A DNA stretch of 64,000 nt, taken from assembly GCA_025765615.1 (NCBI GenBank), contig JAIVFJ010000077.1, positions 211,502 to 275,501 of the forward strand. Reading direction: 5' to 3'. The position numbers and the translations under genes are program-made. Positions 24,501-38,272 of the stretch are shown here, piece by piece. The first letter of the stretch is position 1. Each line of letters opens with the position of its first letter. The DNA comes from Zopfochytrium polystomum. Its lineage: Eukaryota > Chytridiomycota > Chytridiomycetes > Chytridiales > Chytridiaceae. The notes beneath the pieces were generated by a model. That model did not search any database, had not been told where the DNA came from, and saw only the letters and a list, made by a program, of their open reading frames with translations.

Positions 24501-25241
24501 ATGTCGCGCATTCTTCGATTCGCTTGGGGCACCACCAAAGCAGCCTCGCTGGCAGTGCTCACCCTGGCCGCCGCATCCGAGGCCCTCGTTTCACCCTTCG
24601 ACCCCGTCGGCGGCGGCGGCGGCGGTGGTGACGGCAGAAGCGGAGGCGACAAGACTATGCTGGCGGCCTGCGCGCGCATCGAAAGCCACAAGATCGTCGA
24701 CGCGTACGAGCTGCGGTCCAAAAGACGAAAAAGATCGACACCAGCAACACCACCGCCAACAACAACAACGCCCACCGACCTACCCGTCGACCTCGCCGAG
24801 CCCAGCGGGCGCAGCCACACGGACCCCTCCGCCGCGCTCGCGGACGCGCTCCTCCGCACGCCGTTCCTCGTGCTGGAGCGCGCGGCCGTCGGCGCCGTGC
24901 TGCCGGCGCTGCGCGGGCTCACGCCGGACCCGACGGGCCGCTACGAGGCCGGCACGCGGGTGTCTGGGTGGACCGTGGTCGGGCGCACCGCGGACGAGCT
25001 GGTGATGCGGTGGAGCGTGTTTGGCGGCAGCGGGTACACGTGGGTGCAGGCGGTCAGCGGTAGGGACGACCACGACGGCGAGGAGGGCGAGCCGGTGCTG
25101 CTGCGGTTCGGGAGCGCGACGACGCTGCCGACGAGGTGGTCTGCGCCGGTGCAGGCGGCTGTGACGCTCTTCCATTCGACGTACTCCAAGGTATTGTTGC
25201 TGACGGTGGCGGCGTCGGTGTGGGTCCGTCGGACGGTGTGA
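24501..25241 (+). CDS. Single-exon protein, possibly DUF2867-like
   Basis: A single open frame of 246 residues without introns, unlike most neighbours. It begins MSRILRFAWGTTKAASLAVL, with a hydrophobic stretch that could be a signal anchor. A low-complexity Gly and Thr/Pro region follows (about residues 35-95). The C-terminal half reads AGTRVSGWTVVGRTADELVM, RWSVFGGSGYTWVQAVSG, VLLRFGSATTLPTRW and ends in a hydrophobic helix after LFHSTYSKVLLL. The pattern 'RVSGWTVVxRTADELVxRW...LRFGSA...FHxxYSKVLL' is reminiscent of DUF2867/SRPBCC-like proteins, but this is memory of style rather than a firm match. GC content is higher than in the surrounding genes. Confidence 0.55.
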   Translation: MSRILRFAWGTTKAASLAVLTLAAASEALVSPFDPVGGGGGGGDGRSGGDKTMLAACARIESHKIVDAYELRSKRRKRSTPATPPPTTTTPTDLPVDLAEPSGRSHTDPSAALADALLRTPFLVLERAAVGAVLPALRGLTPDPTGRYEAGTRVSGWTVVGRTADELVMRWSVFGGSGYTWVQAVSGRDDHDGEEGEPVLLRFGSATTLPTRWSAPVQAAVTLFHSTYSKVLLLTVAASVWVRRTV

Positions 25242-26038
25242 AATCGACTTTTTCTATGCGTTGAACGAAACGTGCTGGGTTGTCGGAATTGGAGAGGACG
25301 GGGTCGAGGGCTTAATAGTTATATTGTGTACCTCTTTTTTCATTCCGGGAGGCTGCGTAGGCGAGGTTTGCCCTCCATTTGCACCTCGGACGATGGTTGC
25401 ACTTTAAAAGAAAAGAGAGCTGGGCGACCCCGCGGGGATAGAGTGGTCGGCGATGTGGGCTGGCGTGTGCGAACAAGAGCTTCGTGCCCGCATTTCCGTC
25501 CAGGCGCGTTCATCGAGCTTGGAACTCGGGATTAATGACCCGTTGGATGGAAATATGTGCATACCTATCTCGTGCGGGTGCCGCAAACCTTTCTTTCTTT
25601 CTCCTTGACACGCACGGCTTGTCCAGTCAGGTGAGTGCCATCCATCTGGCCCGAACACCCTTGTCGCGATCGCCCACCCCGACTGCGCGACAGGCTAGCG
25701 CGACGCCCTCAATGCCGCCGTCGACGCCTTCTCTCTCGGCACCCCTCGTCTACTTGCCAGAGGCAGCCCACACCCGACGGCGATTGGTTTCGGAAACCGG
25801 CTCCTTTCCCGTGTGTTCGTGGAGACCGACTCACCAGAACGTTTTGAAAAGGCCGGTTTGCTCGCGTGCCCTCGATCCCGTTCGAGCGCGGCATCATGCA
25901 TTCTCTGCCGATCGATATCCTCCCGTTTTACTATCTTCCTGCTTTGGATTTGATTCGCTTGTGACACTGCTTTCGTAACAGATCCGCAAGTCTTTTGTGT
26001 TCGCATAGTTTCCATTCTGGACCGTATCCGACAGCAGC
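25242..26038. other. Gap of about 800 bp, no gene resolved
   Basis: Long open stretches exist on the plus strand (25484-25978) but no splice model gives a recognisable protein. One short frame near 25880-25965 reads RGIMHSLPIDILPFYYLPAL before a stop and looks protein-like. It could be the tail of a small or decayed gene. I assign nothing. Confidence 0.4.
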
Positions 26039-29000
26039 ATGTTCCACTTTGGCGAGGGCGCCGCGGCCCGCTATGCTGCCAACCGCGGGACTGATGATGG
26101 CGAGGTTTGTACCACCCAGTCGACTGTCACGGTCGGAGTTCTCACCGACAAGTGTTCGCAACCTCCAATTTCAAACCTGACCAGGCGACACTGGTCGTCG
26201 CAGCTTCGGGTGACAATTATCTCATCGGCACGGACCACGAAGAGTTCGCGGCGGCCCTTCGGGATACGCCAGAGGACGATCTTTTGATGGAGGATGGTGT
26301 CATTTCCAAGTATATAGCAGTCTGCGAGGAGAGGTCCGCTTTTGCTCAATATGATCAGTGAGACTGTCGAGTTGACCTCGTGCACTTTTCAGATTGGACG
26401 AGGAAGAATACGGAGAGGATGGTACAGACTTGACTGAACGCGAGCATTGGCGACTTGAAAGCGCAACCTGGAAGTTGATTGGGACGCTTCTTGAGTAAGC
26501 GTCACCATTTTAAGTTCTGTACAAAAACACTTTTTTCTCACCCCTCCCTTACAGCATTCGGCTGGACGCGCTCGAGGAGGACACGGGAGATATACACATC
26601 TTCTCCAGCGATCTCGCACGCGTGCAGCACTGGATCGGCAAGAGCAAGACTTTGTCCGAATTAGTGGTTGGTTCAGAGCTTCACATTTTAAGACCAAGAT
26701 GATTAATCTTCTAGTTTGCAGCGTGTGAAAGAATGGCTGGAAGAAACTGCACCACCGGTTCTACCAGTTGAAGTGCGGAAAGGGTATTGGCCTTATACAT
26801 GCAGACAAGCTAGGGAGGCACTAGTGGGGTTCTCCAAGCCCTCTGGTGTGAGCAAGTTTGAGTTGGACCCCGACGGTCCAATCCGCAATCGTCAACCCCT
26901 CGCTCCTGACGATAAGGTAGGGCTTGCAATTACGTTTTGCACAAAGTTACTCCTTGAAGCGCATCTTCTTAAGTTCGAAACTAGAACTATGAGCTTGGGT
27001 TGAACCAAACAATATTTGACTACGTCCGTCGTGGACGGTTGGAGGATGCCATGAACCTATGCCGTGTCTGTGATCACCCTTGGAAAGCTGCAAGCCTGGG
27101 TGGTGCACTATACAGCAACGATGCCCTTATAGGTAGATTTTCACTGCACCATTGCCACACTAATAGCATGCCCTTGAAGATGGTAACATGGAAGGTGACA
27201 GTATTGCAGGAAATGTGAACCGAGACCTGTGGCGAGCAGTGTGCTTTGCCATTGCAAACGATGTATGTGTGGATTTAAAAACAAGATATCTGGAACTGAT
27301 TTGAAATTTTGAACAGGATTCATTTGATCCATATGAGCGTGCAGTATACGCAGTCCTCTCTGGAGATGTCAAGAATGTTAGTAGCTTTTGGATTTTCATC
27401 AGAGCGCTAAAATCATCTGAAGGCCCTTCCAGTGTGCACGTCATGGGAGGACCAAGTTTGGGCTCACATTTATGCATTGGTTGAGCAAAAGCTTTCTGAG
27501 GTTTGGACTCGTATTGGCAATGTTTATAAATGACTCGATACTCCCAGTGCCTGGCCTCTGATGAGCAAATCAATGCATCAGCAGAGATTAGTGACCTTCC
27601 CCTGCCTTCTGAGAACATTAAACTGGAGGAGGTTTTTGAGAAACTTGTTCAATCATCTGAAAGGAACCTTCAGTCAGTCTTGCTTGACTCTTGGTGCACC
27701 ACTTTTGTAACCATCCATCATCAATTTCCAGCGATGCAGCCCAAAACCCTTTTCGGTTGATTCAAGCCTTTTGGGTCATGGACATAGTCGACAGCATGTT
27801 TGAGAATTTCCACATGAAGCTTGAAGCAAAGCAGTCGTGAGTTTCACTCGCATACCTTAATGGTGTCGAGGTTGACCAAGTTGTCAGGATATCGAACATG
27901 CCACAAGTTCTTCGCTTTCTGGCGCACCTATTTCTGGTGCTTCGAAAGGCGGGATACCAGATGCGGAATATTGAGAGTGGAAACTTCATTTTAAGGAGCT
28001 ATGTGGACCTGCTCATACTTGCACGAAAGGTACAGTGTGCTTTTCGCTTTATGCACATCACAGTTATTCTTATAATTGAGCAGCCATCAGCAGTCACCAC
28101 ATTTACAGTGGAGCTTCCCGCGGAACTACAAATCCATTGCCACGCACAGTTTTTCAAATGTAAGTCTCCACTGGGTTCCTATAGTCGTTACTAACGATGT
28201 TGTCCAGCTTTGGGAGAAGACCGAGATGTTCGCTTGAAGTATTTGGAGGAGGCCAAAAAGCGCAACCTCAACACTCGAGAAATCTGTCTGGAAACAGCAG
28301 AGGCACTCATGCAAGGAGGAGTTGTTAGAGTAAGTGGAAAGAATCAACCGACCAAAGAGAGCAATTTTTTGATATCTGTAATTGCTCGCGTTTGCTACCA
28401 GGAGCACAATCCCAGCTCTGCGCAGAGTGTTATTCTCAGTAATCTGGATTCGCCCGTCATGGACAGCGAACGCACACAAATTCTTGGGCTGGAGTGGGTA
28501 TTGTTTGACAAATCCCAACGAGTTGAGGCCCTCGGTTTGTGGAATAAGCTGTCGAGGAGATTTTTAGGTGGGCTCTCGTCGGGACGTGGCGTTTGGCTTG
28601 GTTGTGGTCTCACATAGCAGCACTCAGTATTTGGACGCGTCAACTGTGTCAAGGAGCTCTTGGGAATGCTGCCAACCGACATGCCGCCGCAAGATCTCAT
28701 CCAACAAGCCCTCAATCTCACGCAGTACGAGGAAACTAACAACGAGGCTGCAATAAGTGGCATGGATCCTTTCATCAAGAGTCGGGCTGTTCAAGTTTGG
28801 GAGTTTTTCGCGTACAAAGCTCTCATTTTGGCGCTAGAAGGCTATGGCAAGTTTTGTGTGGTTCTATCTCAAAGACCGTTGTCCGGAAGGTAAGGCTTGG
28901 CGTCCGTTGCACAGTGCAAATGGAGTGTTTTCAATTCAAACCCGAAACTTCCTTTGTCGCCACCTAGGGAAACATTCCAATTTAAGGACTGGCTGGAAGC

Positions 29001-29605
29001 TCTGAAGGTTCACTCGTATTTGATCGCAAAACTCAGAAAATTAACTAAGGCACCTTTTTATATTTGATTTGTAGGTAGCGAAAGACAGTGCCGTGGAATA
29101 TGTGGAGCAGCTCTTGCTTCCGAAGAACTGGCTAACGAGGAACACTCGTCCCAACATGAGCGCACAAGGTCCGTCATCGTCCACCATTGATTTTGACCCA
29201 CTGTTGGTGGAGACCTGACCGGGTTGGGCCATCTTCTTTTCGCCGAACAGAAATTGAACAGGCAAGGGATTTCCAGTTCCTGCGGGAGGTGTACTTGCCA
29301 GAAGCGGTCATGATGCTGCATCGAATCTATTACGACACTCGCGAGTATATCCCGGGGTGAGAATTTTTTTTTTTTTTTTTCATATCTGTTGGTGTGCAAG
29401 ATCTTTGCGCCTAATCTCCACACTTCATCTTCCGTCCTTTCATGGCCACAGCCACCTAGAAAAGTCCGCCCAGTTGATCGACATGATAAGCCAGTCCGAG
29501 GACAAGCTCTACAGCGACCTAATGCGGTCGGGCAAAGCAGCCCAAGTGTTGACGGCGATCCAGCGGGCCAAAGCGGAGCTTGCTGGGCGCACGCGCAAAG
29601 AGTGA
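26039..29605 (+). CDS. NUP84: Nucleoporin Nup107/Nup84
   Basis: Scaffold protein of the Y-complex of the nuclear pore. Exon 1 (26039-26104) encodes MFHFGEGAAARYAANRGTDD-GE and splices in phase to ATLVVAASGDNYLIGT. The alpha-solenoid follows: LTEREHWRLESATWKLIGTL, DALEEDTGDIHIFSSDLARV, VVKEWLEETAPP, KGYWPYTCRQARE, then the typical GLNQTIFDYVRRGRLEDAMN with LCRVCDHPWKAASLGG. Later blocks include WEDQVWAHIYALVEQKLSE and VPQVLRFLAHLFLVLRKAGY. The C-terminal domain has FLREVYLPEAVMMLHRIYYD. More than ten introns. The FDYVRxGxLxxAxxLCxxxxxPWxAASL signature makes the family secure. Confidence 0.92.
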
Positions 29606-29814
29606 TGCGTGGGGCGTTGGGGATGAGCGACGGATCACGAGTTTCGAGATGAGCACATTTTATTCCCTAATGAAAAAAGTGGGCAAGAAAACAGAGAAAT
29701 AAACCAAAAGCAAATTCAAGCAGCAAACGATGGAACGGGCTGGCCCGTTTCGGCAAAGTACGACTCCCAAAGGCCAACGATCTTGACAATTATAGTCCCG
29801 ACAGAAGGGAACGG

Positions 29815-32631
29815 TTAAAGTCGCCTGATCAACAACGGTTGTTCATCGCTCACCTCTTTCTGCGTCTCGATCATTGACTTCAGCATGCCCTGGATGCCAG
29901 AAGCAAAGTCGGCCACTTTTTCCTGATCGTAACGAATGAGCTCGGATCTAAGCCTCTCCGTGATATCGTGAAATGCCTGCTTTGCCTCAGCAGTGGATTT
30001 TTCCAACTGAACAAAACATTAATTAAAAATTTAAGCAAATATAGGGGGTCAGGGAATGACGGTCAAGCCGTCGTTTGACGCATATCTAACCTCGATAATC
30101 TCGGCCTCTCCAAAAGATATTTTATCGGAACGAATCTTGGCCGAAGCTTTCAGCTTGTTTAGAGCATCGCGCTTCTTGTAGCTGTTCGTGTCGGCCGTTT
30201 GCCAGGTTACGAAGGCCTTCACGCGGGATGCAAATGCAAGCTGTTCTCCGATTGGAATAAGCCACCAGTCATAAGAAATGCAAGAAAAAGGCACGGCCCC
30301 GAACCTTGATCGAGCCGATGACGCGAACATATTCGTCAACCACTCCAAAAATGTGAATCAGATCGTGCTTTGCCTTGAAAATAAGCAGTCAAAATAGATG
30401 ACGTTGTGTTGATCACAGATCCTCCTCTTCTGACCTGTCTCTCGTACAGCTCTTTGATCTTTATCTGAACTTTTCCGAGGGCTATTGCGCTCTGGGCAGC
30501 AGGCTTGTTCACTTCGATCGTTCCTAAAGCTGCCAAGCTTTCTCCGAAATCCTGAAGCGTCGCTCCCAGGTCTTTTACAACCCCCAAAGTTGTCAGAAAA
30601 GTTTACAGGTCGTATGGCGAGTTTCACACCTCTTCGCTGCTTGATGAGAACCTCGACAGCCTTGAGCAAGAATCGCAGCTGATTTTCAACCGCATCTAAT
30701 TGGTTTCGCCGGCTAACGAAGAACTTTTACCGCAAAAAAAGAAGGAAAAGGATTTGAGGAGAGCACGATAAACCGAAGACTGATTAAGGCATCTCACCTC
30801 TTCGTCGTTCTCAATTTTAGTCGCGGTTGGAACCACGGGAGAGCTTGTGAGCGAAGTTGTGAACACGGACATGAAACCAGTCTTGTTTTCTTCCCGCCGC
30901 TTCTGGTTAACCTACGTCGACAAATTAAAACAAAAAGGCCGGTTGAGCAGACATCTTACATCGACCGCGAAAGTTTCGGACTCCAGAAACATGCGCAAAT
31001 CCGCATCCGATTGGAGAAGTGGGTGGATTGTTATCCTTTTAAGACAGCGTTCCAGGCCCAGTCGGCGAGTCTCCACGAATTCGTTTTGGAACCGGCCTAC
31101 GGGGTATTGTTCGACTTACTAACACTGAAAGAAAAGATAAGTATTACATACCCAAGGCATTCTTTTCGGGTATCGGAGGAATTATGACGCCTGGGTATCT
31201 TTCTTGGAGCTGGTTGTAAAGCCAGAGGAAGTCACGGTATCGTCGTGTCACACCGAACTCTGGGTTTCGGTATTCAGGACAGTTCGTCTGACATGTTCAG
31301 TGGGTGGACAGCGTTAGCCCAGAGAACAATAGATAATGAGCCGTCACACCTTTGTCTTCACTTTATACGTGACATGGGCGTTTATAAGGTCTGCCCCGAC
31401 CTTTTGGGGTTCTGTTACCCTTACGTCAAACTTGTAGGCGGCTTCGATAGGCTATATATGTTCGTTACGTCAGCCGATGAATTGGAAAACACCACTTGCA
31501 AACCTCAGTAGATGGAAGCTCCTTATCAGAGCTGTTATTCGCGGCAACGCTTCCAGGAGCAGGACCGGACTCCTCCTCCGAATCCTCCTCGTCGTCCTGG
31601 CTCAGCGCCATCAAGGGATCAATAAATTTCGCCCCGTTCTTTGGTGTCTTGGTGAGTTTGGGCTTCGGGCTGCTGCTAGCTACAGGCTCAGGATGAGAAT
31701 TCGCCCGCGCTGCCCCAAAGAATGGGTCATCCAGGTCGTGAGAGGCTGGGGAAGGCGGAGCAAGAACTGAATCACGATTCACGACTGGCGAGGAATCGGC
31801 GGCCAAAGGATCGGTACGCGTCGCATTTTGAATGACTTGATCGGCTAGGGAACCACCAGCTGGCACAGCCGCTGGGGCGGTAGCCTCCTGCAAAGGATTG
31901 GACGGAACAGGATGCGGAAGCGCAGCAGGTGCGGGTTTTGGCGAGTACTTCTTTGGAGCTGGAGGTGGAATTGGAGCTGGAAGATCCCCAAGAAGCGGAT
32001 TGGGGATAATATCTTCCGCTGCAGCTACTTTTTGCTGTTGGGCTGCGTGATAAGCTCTAAGCAGAGTCGCGTTGAGGCTGTGATCCGCGGCAGCTGAATT
32101 GGTCGGCGCCCTGCGAGGCGGCACCGATTGAGCGGGAATGGGAGGCGCGCCGAAAGGCGATCCATACGCTGGGTCAGCAAAGCCACCCCTTATGTCCTCA
32201 TCATAAATGCCTGGTCCCAAAGGGTCCAGCGCGGGTAACCGGTCATACGGAGAAGCTGCCTCCGTATGGTGGAGTGGGGGAATCGTGAAGTCGGATTTTT
32301 GAGTGGGGATAGGCGGAGGCAGGAATTCGGGTTGCCCGCTGAATCCAAATCCATCATCCTCAAGCGATGCAGACACGGCACCGCCAAAGCCGGAACTGAA
32401 AGAGGAGGGATCAAATGAGGAGTAGCCTTTCGACGATGCAGGCTCGTGAGATGGGATCTGAGGCTGGCTCAGGGTGTGCGAAGAAATTGCCGTTGGCAGA
32501 GGGTCCGTCGCGACTTGCTGCGAAGGCTGAATCGATGCGAGCGATGACGAGGACGCCGATGAAGATGGGGCATCGCCCCAGACGGAGGCACCTCCTCCAA
32601 AGACGTCGTCATCATCGGGTGCGAACGACAT
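29815..32631 (-). CDS. VPS5: Retromer-associated sorting nexin Vps5/SNX1 (PX-BAR)
   Basis: Binds phosphoinositides and curves endosomal membrane for recycling with retromer. The start at 32631 gives MSFAPDDDDVFGGGASVWGD, then a disordered region of about 360 residues rich in Pro, Ser and Ala. The PX domain lies between about 31530 and 30950: EFGVTRRYRDFLWLYNQL, PEKNALG, the basic region after RFQNEFVETRRLGLERCL and the end LLQSDADLRMFLESETFAVD. The BAR domain follows (NQLDAVENQLRFLLKAVEVL, LGATLQDFGESLAALG, KVKAFVTWQTADTNSYKKRD) and ends KEVSDEQPLLIRRL. Several introns interrupt both domains. It is divergent from GID9 (113 bp between starts) and convergent with Nup107. Confidence 0.88.
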
Positions 32632-32744
32632 AACGACGACTGGCGGGTGAGGTGTGAACCGCTGCAATGTCCACTTGTAGTGGTACTGTTGAAAGAAAAA
32701 ACGGAAAAAAAACTCGAAAAAAGGAAAGATTTCAAGACGCACCG
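32632..32744. promoter_or_regulatory. 113-bp divergent intergenic region (VPS5/GID9)
   Basis: Lies between the start codons of VPS5 (minus) and GID9 (plus). It must hold both 5' leaders, so the promoters must overlap one or both genes. The plus strand carries an A-rich stretch at about 32692-32728. No named motif is identified. Confidence 0.4.
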
Positions 32745-34488
32745 ATGGCGAAGCTTCAAACAGATGGTAAGCGCGTTGGTGCCAACGAATGACCGGACTT
32801 GCTGGAACGACGCCTCTATGAGCAGCGTTTCATTGCCTACGGCGCGTGACATCTTGCGGCGTTGGCGGAATCCGTGAAGTTGAGAGGACCGCAGAGGTGG
32901 AGAAGCGACGATCGCGTTGTCAAACAGACTGGATCCTTTGATTTTGTTATTCATCAACAATTCCCTTTGGATGCAGGTCTCGTGTCGCTCGAACAGCCAT
33001 TAATACGGGTTAGTCTACGAGGATATTGATCCCTCATTTGTCGGTTCTAATTCCCTCTTTATTAGGTGCCTTTGGAACAATTCAAAAAAGCTTTCAAATC
33101 CTCGCAAAAAGCTTTTGAAAAAGACCTGTCGGCCGTCGTCTCCAGTGCAGAGTCGCTAGTAGCGAAGGCAAATGGGTCCCCAGAAGAATCGATCAAAATA
33201 ATGGATGCCATGATCGTCCGACTGCAATCGTTGAAAAGGAAGGTACGATCGCCCAATTTTTCCTGTAGATTTGTCCCAAACTCCTGATCCAATTTGCAAA
33301 GCTCGACGAGACGAAAGCGGAGGAGGCAACTTTTGCCAACAGAAGTCGACTTCGACTGGAGCATTTAAATGAGTTGGCTGCCATGACGTCCGCTGATAGT
33401 GTCAGCTTCGTTCGATGGAGCAAAATTAGGACCGACCGGATCTTGGTGGATTATGCCCTTCGGCAAGGGTTCTCTGAAACAGCAATCCACGCTGCGAAAG
33501 ACGCGAATGTAGAAGTACGTTTTGCCGTGTTCTCACTAAGGAACCGCATCTCATCCTCTACGTCAGCAACTGGTCGATATCGAGCTATTCTCCCAAGCGC
33601 GTCGTGTTGAGGAAGGTCTTCGAAAGCACAGCTGTGCGGAGTGTCTCCTATGGTGCAAAGAAAACAGCTCTACTTTAAAGAAAATGAAGGTAGCGTCGTA
33701 TCTTCCCTTCATTGTACGTGCATGCCAATCACATAACACTGTTGCTGCAGAGCGATCTAGAGTTTAATCTGCGAATTCAAGAGTACATTGAGCTTATTCG
33801 CGCAAGAAAGCTTCCAGAGGCAATTGCATACTTGCGGAAATGGCTCACTCCAGCAGCAGAGCAGCATATGAAAGAAATCCAAACTGCGTCCGCTCTCTTG
33901 GCCTTCGACCCAACGACAAATTGTGACCGCTATCGCGTAAGCAATCTGCACTGCTGTTTGAGATGCATTGACCTTTCTGAGACGAAACTCCCCCTTGTTC
34001 TAAAAGAATTACTTTGACGATAGTCGGTGGGATCTTCTGATCCAGCAGTTCCGCGCCGAGAATTGCTCACTCAACAATCTCACTTCTCAACCTATCCTGA
34101 AAACAACGCTACAAGCCGGTTTGGCTGCCTTGAAGACTCCTATGTGCTATCAACCGAAAAACCAGAACATCAACTGCCCAGTTTGCCACAAGGAAGTGTT
34201 TGGACAACTCGCAGAGAAATTGCCTAATTCGCATCACTTGAATTCGTGCCTTGTTTGTCGTATCTCTGGGGTTATAATGAACGAGGATAATCCACCCATG
34301 GTTCTGCCGAATGGTTACGTGTATTCGCAAAGGGTAGGTGAATTTGCTTGCCATGTTCGATCGCTTGACTCTGACCCTCGAAAAAGGCATTGGAGGAGAT
34401 GGCTGAACGGAATGGAGGCATTGTGCAGTGCCCCAGAACACAATCACAGTTCCACATTTCTCAGGCGCGAAAAGCATTTGTGTCGTGA
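32745..34488 (+). CDS. FYV10: GID/CTLH E3 ligase RING subunit Gid9/Fyv10/MAEA
   Basis: Subunit of the GID ubiquitin ligase, which degrades gluconeogenic enzymes in yeast. Two very short exons, 32745-32766 and 32977-33008, encode MAKLQTDG and LVSLEQPLIR and join in phase to exon 3 at 33066, VPLEQFKKAFKSSQKAFEKD. CTLH and CRA regions follow: SDLEFNLRIQEYIELIRARK with LPEAIAYLRKWL, and YFDDSRWDLLIQQFRAEN. The atypical RING end has NINCPVCHKEVFGQLAEKLP, CLVCRISGVIMNEDNPPMVL with PNGYVYS, and QCPRTQSQFHISQARKAF, matching MAEA point by point. The stop is at 34486-34488. The gene is convergent with ARG4. Confidence 0.93.
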
Positions 34489-34681
34489 TTCCCTTTTAAT
34501 GCTTGTTGAAATTTGGAAATTCCGGATGATTGCGGTTTCGGAATAAAGTGGAAGCACTGCACCATTCAAGTGCGAATTGAAGAAAAGTAAGGGTGGCTCG
34601 CTGTAGCTCCTCCAGGCATGCCAAAAAAAGGTGATAATTGAAGAAAGCCCGAAGATAAAAAAGGGAAGAAGCAAACGCAGC

Positions 34682-36371
<1,690 letters not shown>

Positions 36372-36953
36372 TGCTGTCCAAGAAGTCGCCGGTAACGGGA
36401 TGTGGGTGGTAACTGTGAGGGGTTTTTTTTTTCCAGAGCTGTCCCTTTCCTTAAAAAAAAAAAGGAAAAGGATTTGGATCTAATCTTTTTCATCGCCAGA
36501 CCGACCCGGACTATTCACGAAAAACTACGTCGCACTGGGAAAAATGCAAGCTCGGCGCTTACTGCTATGATTCCTGTGAATTCGCGCCCAACGCACACGT
36601 TGGGCGGGTTGGCACACCTTCGCTTTCTGCCCTGCAAATGACTGCCCTAGTGGAGTCGGTCAATATCTCATTTGATTTTGCTTCAGGTCACTTCGCTGAT
36701 GCGAGTGAGAAACAGGTCTCTCTCTCTCCGGTTTCCCACACGGACAAGACTTTTGCGCGCCGCATGAATTACCCTTGCCTCGCACTACATAATAAAACGG
36801 AAACGTAAACTTGGAAAGGATGCCCTTCGCTCCTTCATCACACGCAGAAGGAGCGAGCAAAATGAAGGAAACCAAAAGAAAACCAAACAAAGCCAAAACC
36901 GCCAAACGACGAAAAGCCAAAAAAGAAAGAAAGAAAGCAAGTCCTTCTTGACA

Positions 36954-38058
36954 ATGTCGTTCCTCCTTCGCTCAGCAACCGTCGCCGCCCCCGCCATCAG
37001 GGCACGCACAGCAGCAGCCGTCGCAACCTGCGGCATCCGCTCTGCCGGCATCCTCGCCTCTCCTGCATCCTCCTCATCGCTGACTTCATCCCCGTGCTTC
37101 CACCCGCGTGCTTCCGCGCCACTTCGCGCCTTCTCTGCGTCGACCGCGTCGCGCAGCCACTCTGCGGGTGAGTCTCTTTGGATGTTGGCTCCTTCTGTTC
37201 GGCTGGCTTCGAATTGTTTGCTGACTTAAGGTGCCCTCTCATAGGAGACCGCGACTTGGAGCAGAAGCTTCGCGAGGAGCTCAAGTTTGAGACCGAGGAG
37301 GCACCGGAAGAACCGAAGGAAGTCAAGAGTTATTTGTCGAAGGGTGTGTTCAAGGTATGGGTGCATGGGTGCCCTTTCTTCTTGGACTTGATCTCTACTC
37401 GCACACGAGCTTATCTTCTCGCCATGCAATGCAGGTGGAATCAAAGCCAGGGGAGAAGGAGACGACCCTTACCCGAACTTTTGGAAACGAGAAGTACGAA
37501 TACTTACGCGACAGCTCCAAACCATTAACCTCTGTACGTGCTTTCGTTCCAATATTCAGGATTTCCGTCATCTTCAGCACAGACTCTCTGAACGAAGAGC
37601 CGAACTTTGACGAAGATGAGAGCGAGGAGGTAGAGTCATAACCTGGGGATTGCTTTGGGCACCTCCTAATAACTTCACTCCTCTTACAGCCGAAAACAGT
37701 TCCAATCAACCTTACCGTTGTTTGCGAGAAGAAGGCGGGCGGCGTCGATGCCGGTGCGCTTGAGCTCTCAGTGACATTGGAGGACGGGTCGTTCTTCATC
37801 GACTCAGTTAATTTCTTCCCGACCTCGTCGCTTGCGTCTGACACAAGCGCCGAGGGCGACTGGCAGCGTCGTGGGCGCTACGGAGGTCCCGTCTTTGGCG
37901 ACCTGGACGAGCAGCTGCAGGATCTCTTCCACCAGTTCCTTTCAGAACGTGGTTTCGACGAAGAGCTCGCTGCCTTCTTGCCCAGTTTTATCGAGGTCAA
38001 GGAGCAGGCTGAATACAGCGCTTGGCTCAAGTCAGTTGGCGAATGGGTTTCGAAGTGA
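36954..38058 (+). CDS. MAM33: Mitochondrial matrix acidic protein Mam33/p32 (C1QBP family)
   Basis: Acidic trimeric matrix protein involved in mitochondrial ribosome and respiratory function. Exon 1 encodes an Arg/Ser/Ala-rich import leader (MSFLLRSATVAAPAIRARTA). Later exons give GDRDLEQKLREELKFETEEA, VFKVESKPGEKETTLTRTFG with NEKISVIFSTDSL, an acidic EPNFDEDESEEPKTVPINLT segment, DGSFFIDSVNFFP, then GPVFGDLDEQLQDLFHQFLS and ERGFDEELAAFLPSFI, ending LKSVGEWVSK. Domain order and length (about 270 residues) fit the family. Confidence 0.92.
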
Positions 38059-38272
38059 GGGTTTGCTCAACTGGGGAGGAGAGAGGTGGGCGGATCTATT
38101 TTGGGTCCAGTGCAAAAAAAAAAACAACAAAAAGAACATGGAAGATTCTACCCGTACTCAAAAGCACGCTCTTAATTCCTTTTTTCCTTTTCCTTCGAAA
38201 TCTCCTTTGTGATATTAGTTTTCCAGACTTGGTAAGAGGAATGCATCAAGATTCGGGGATGGATGGTTTTGT

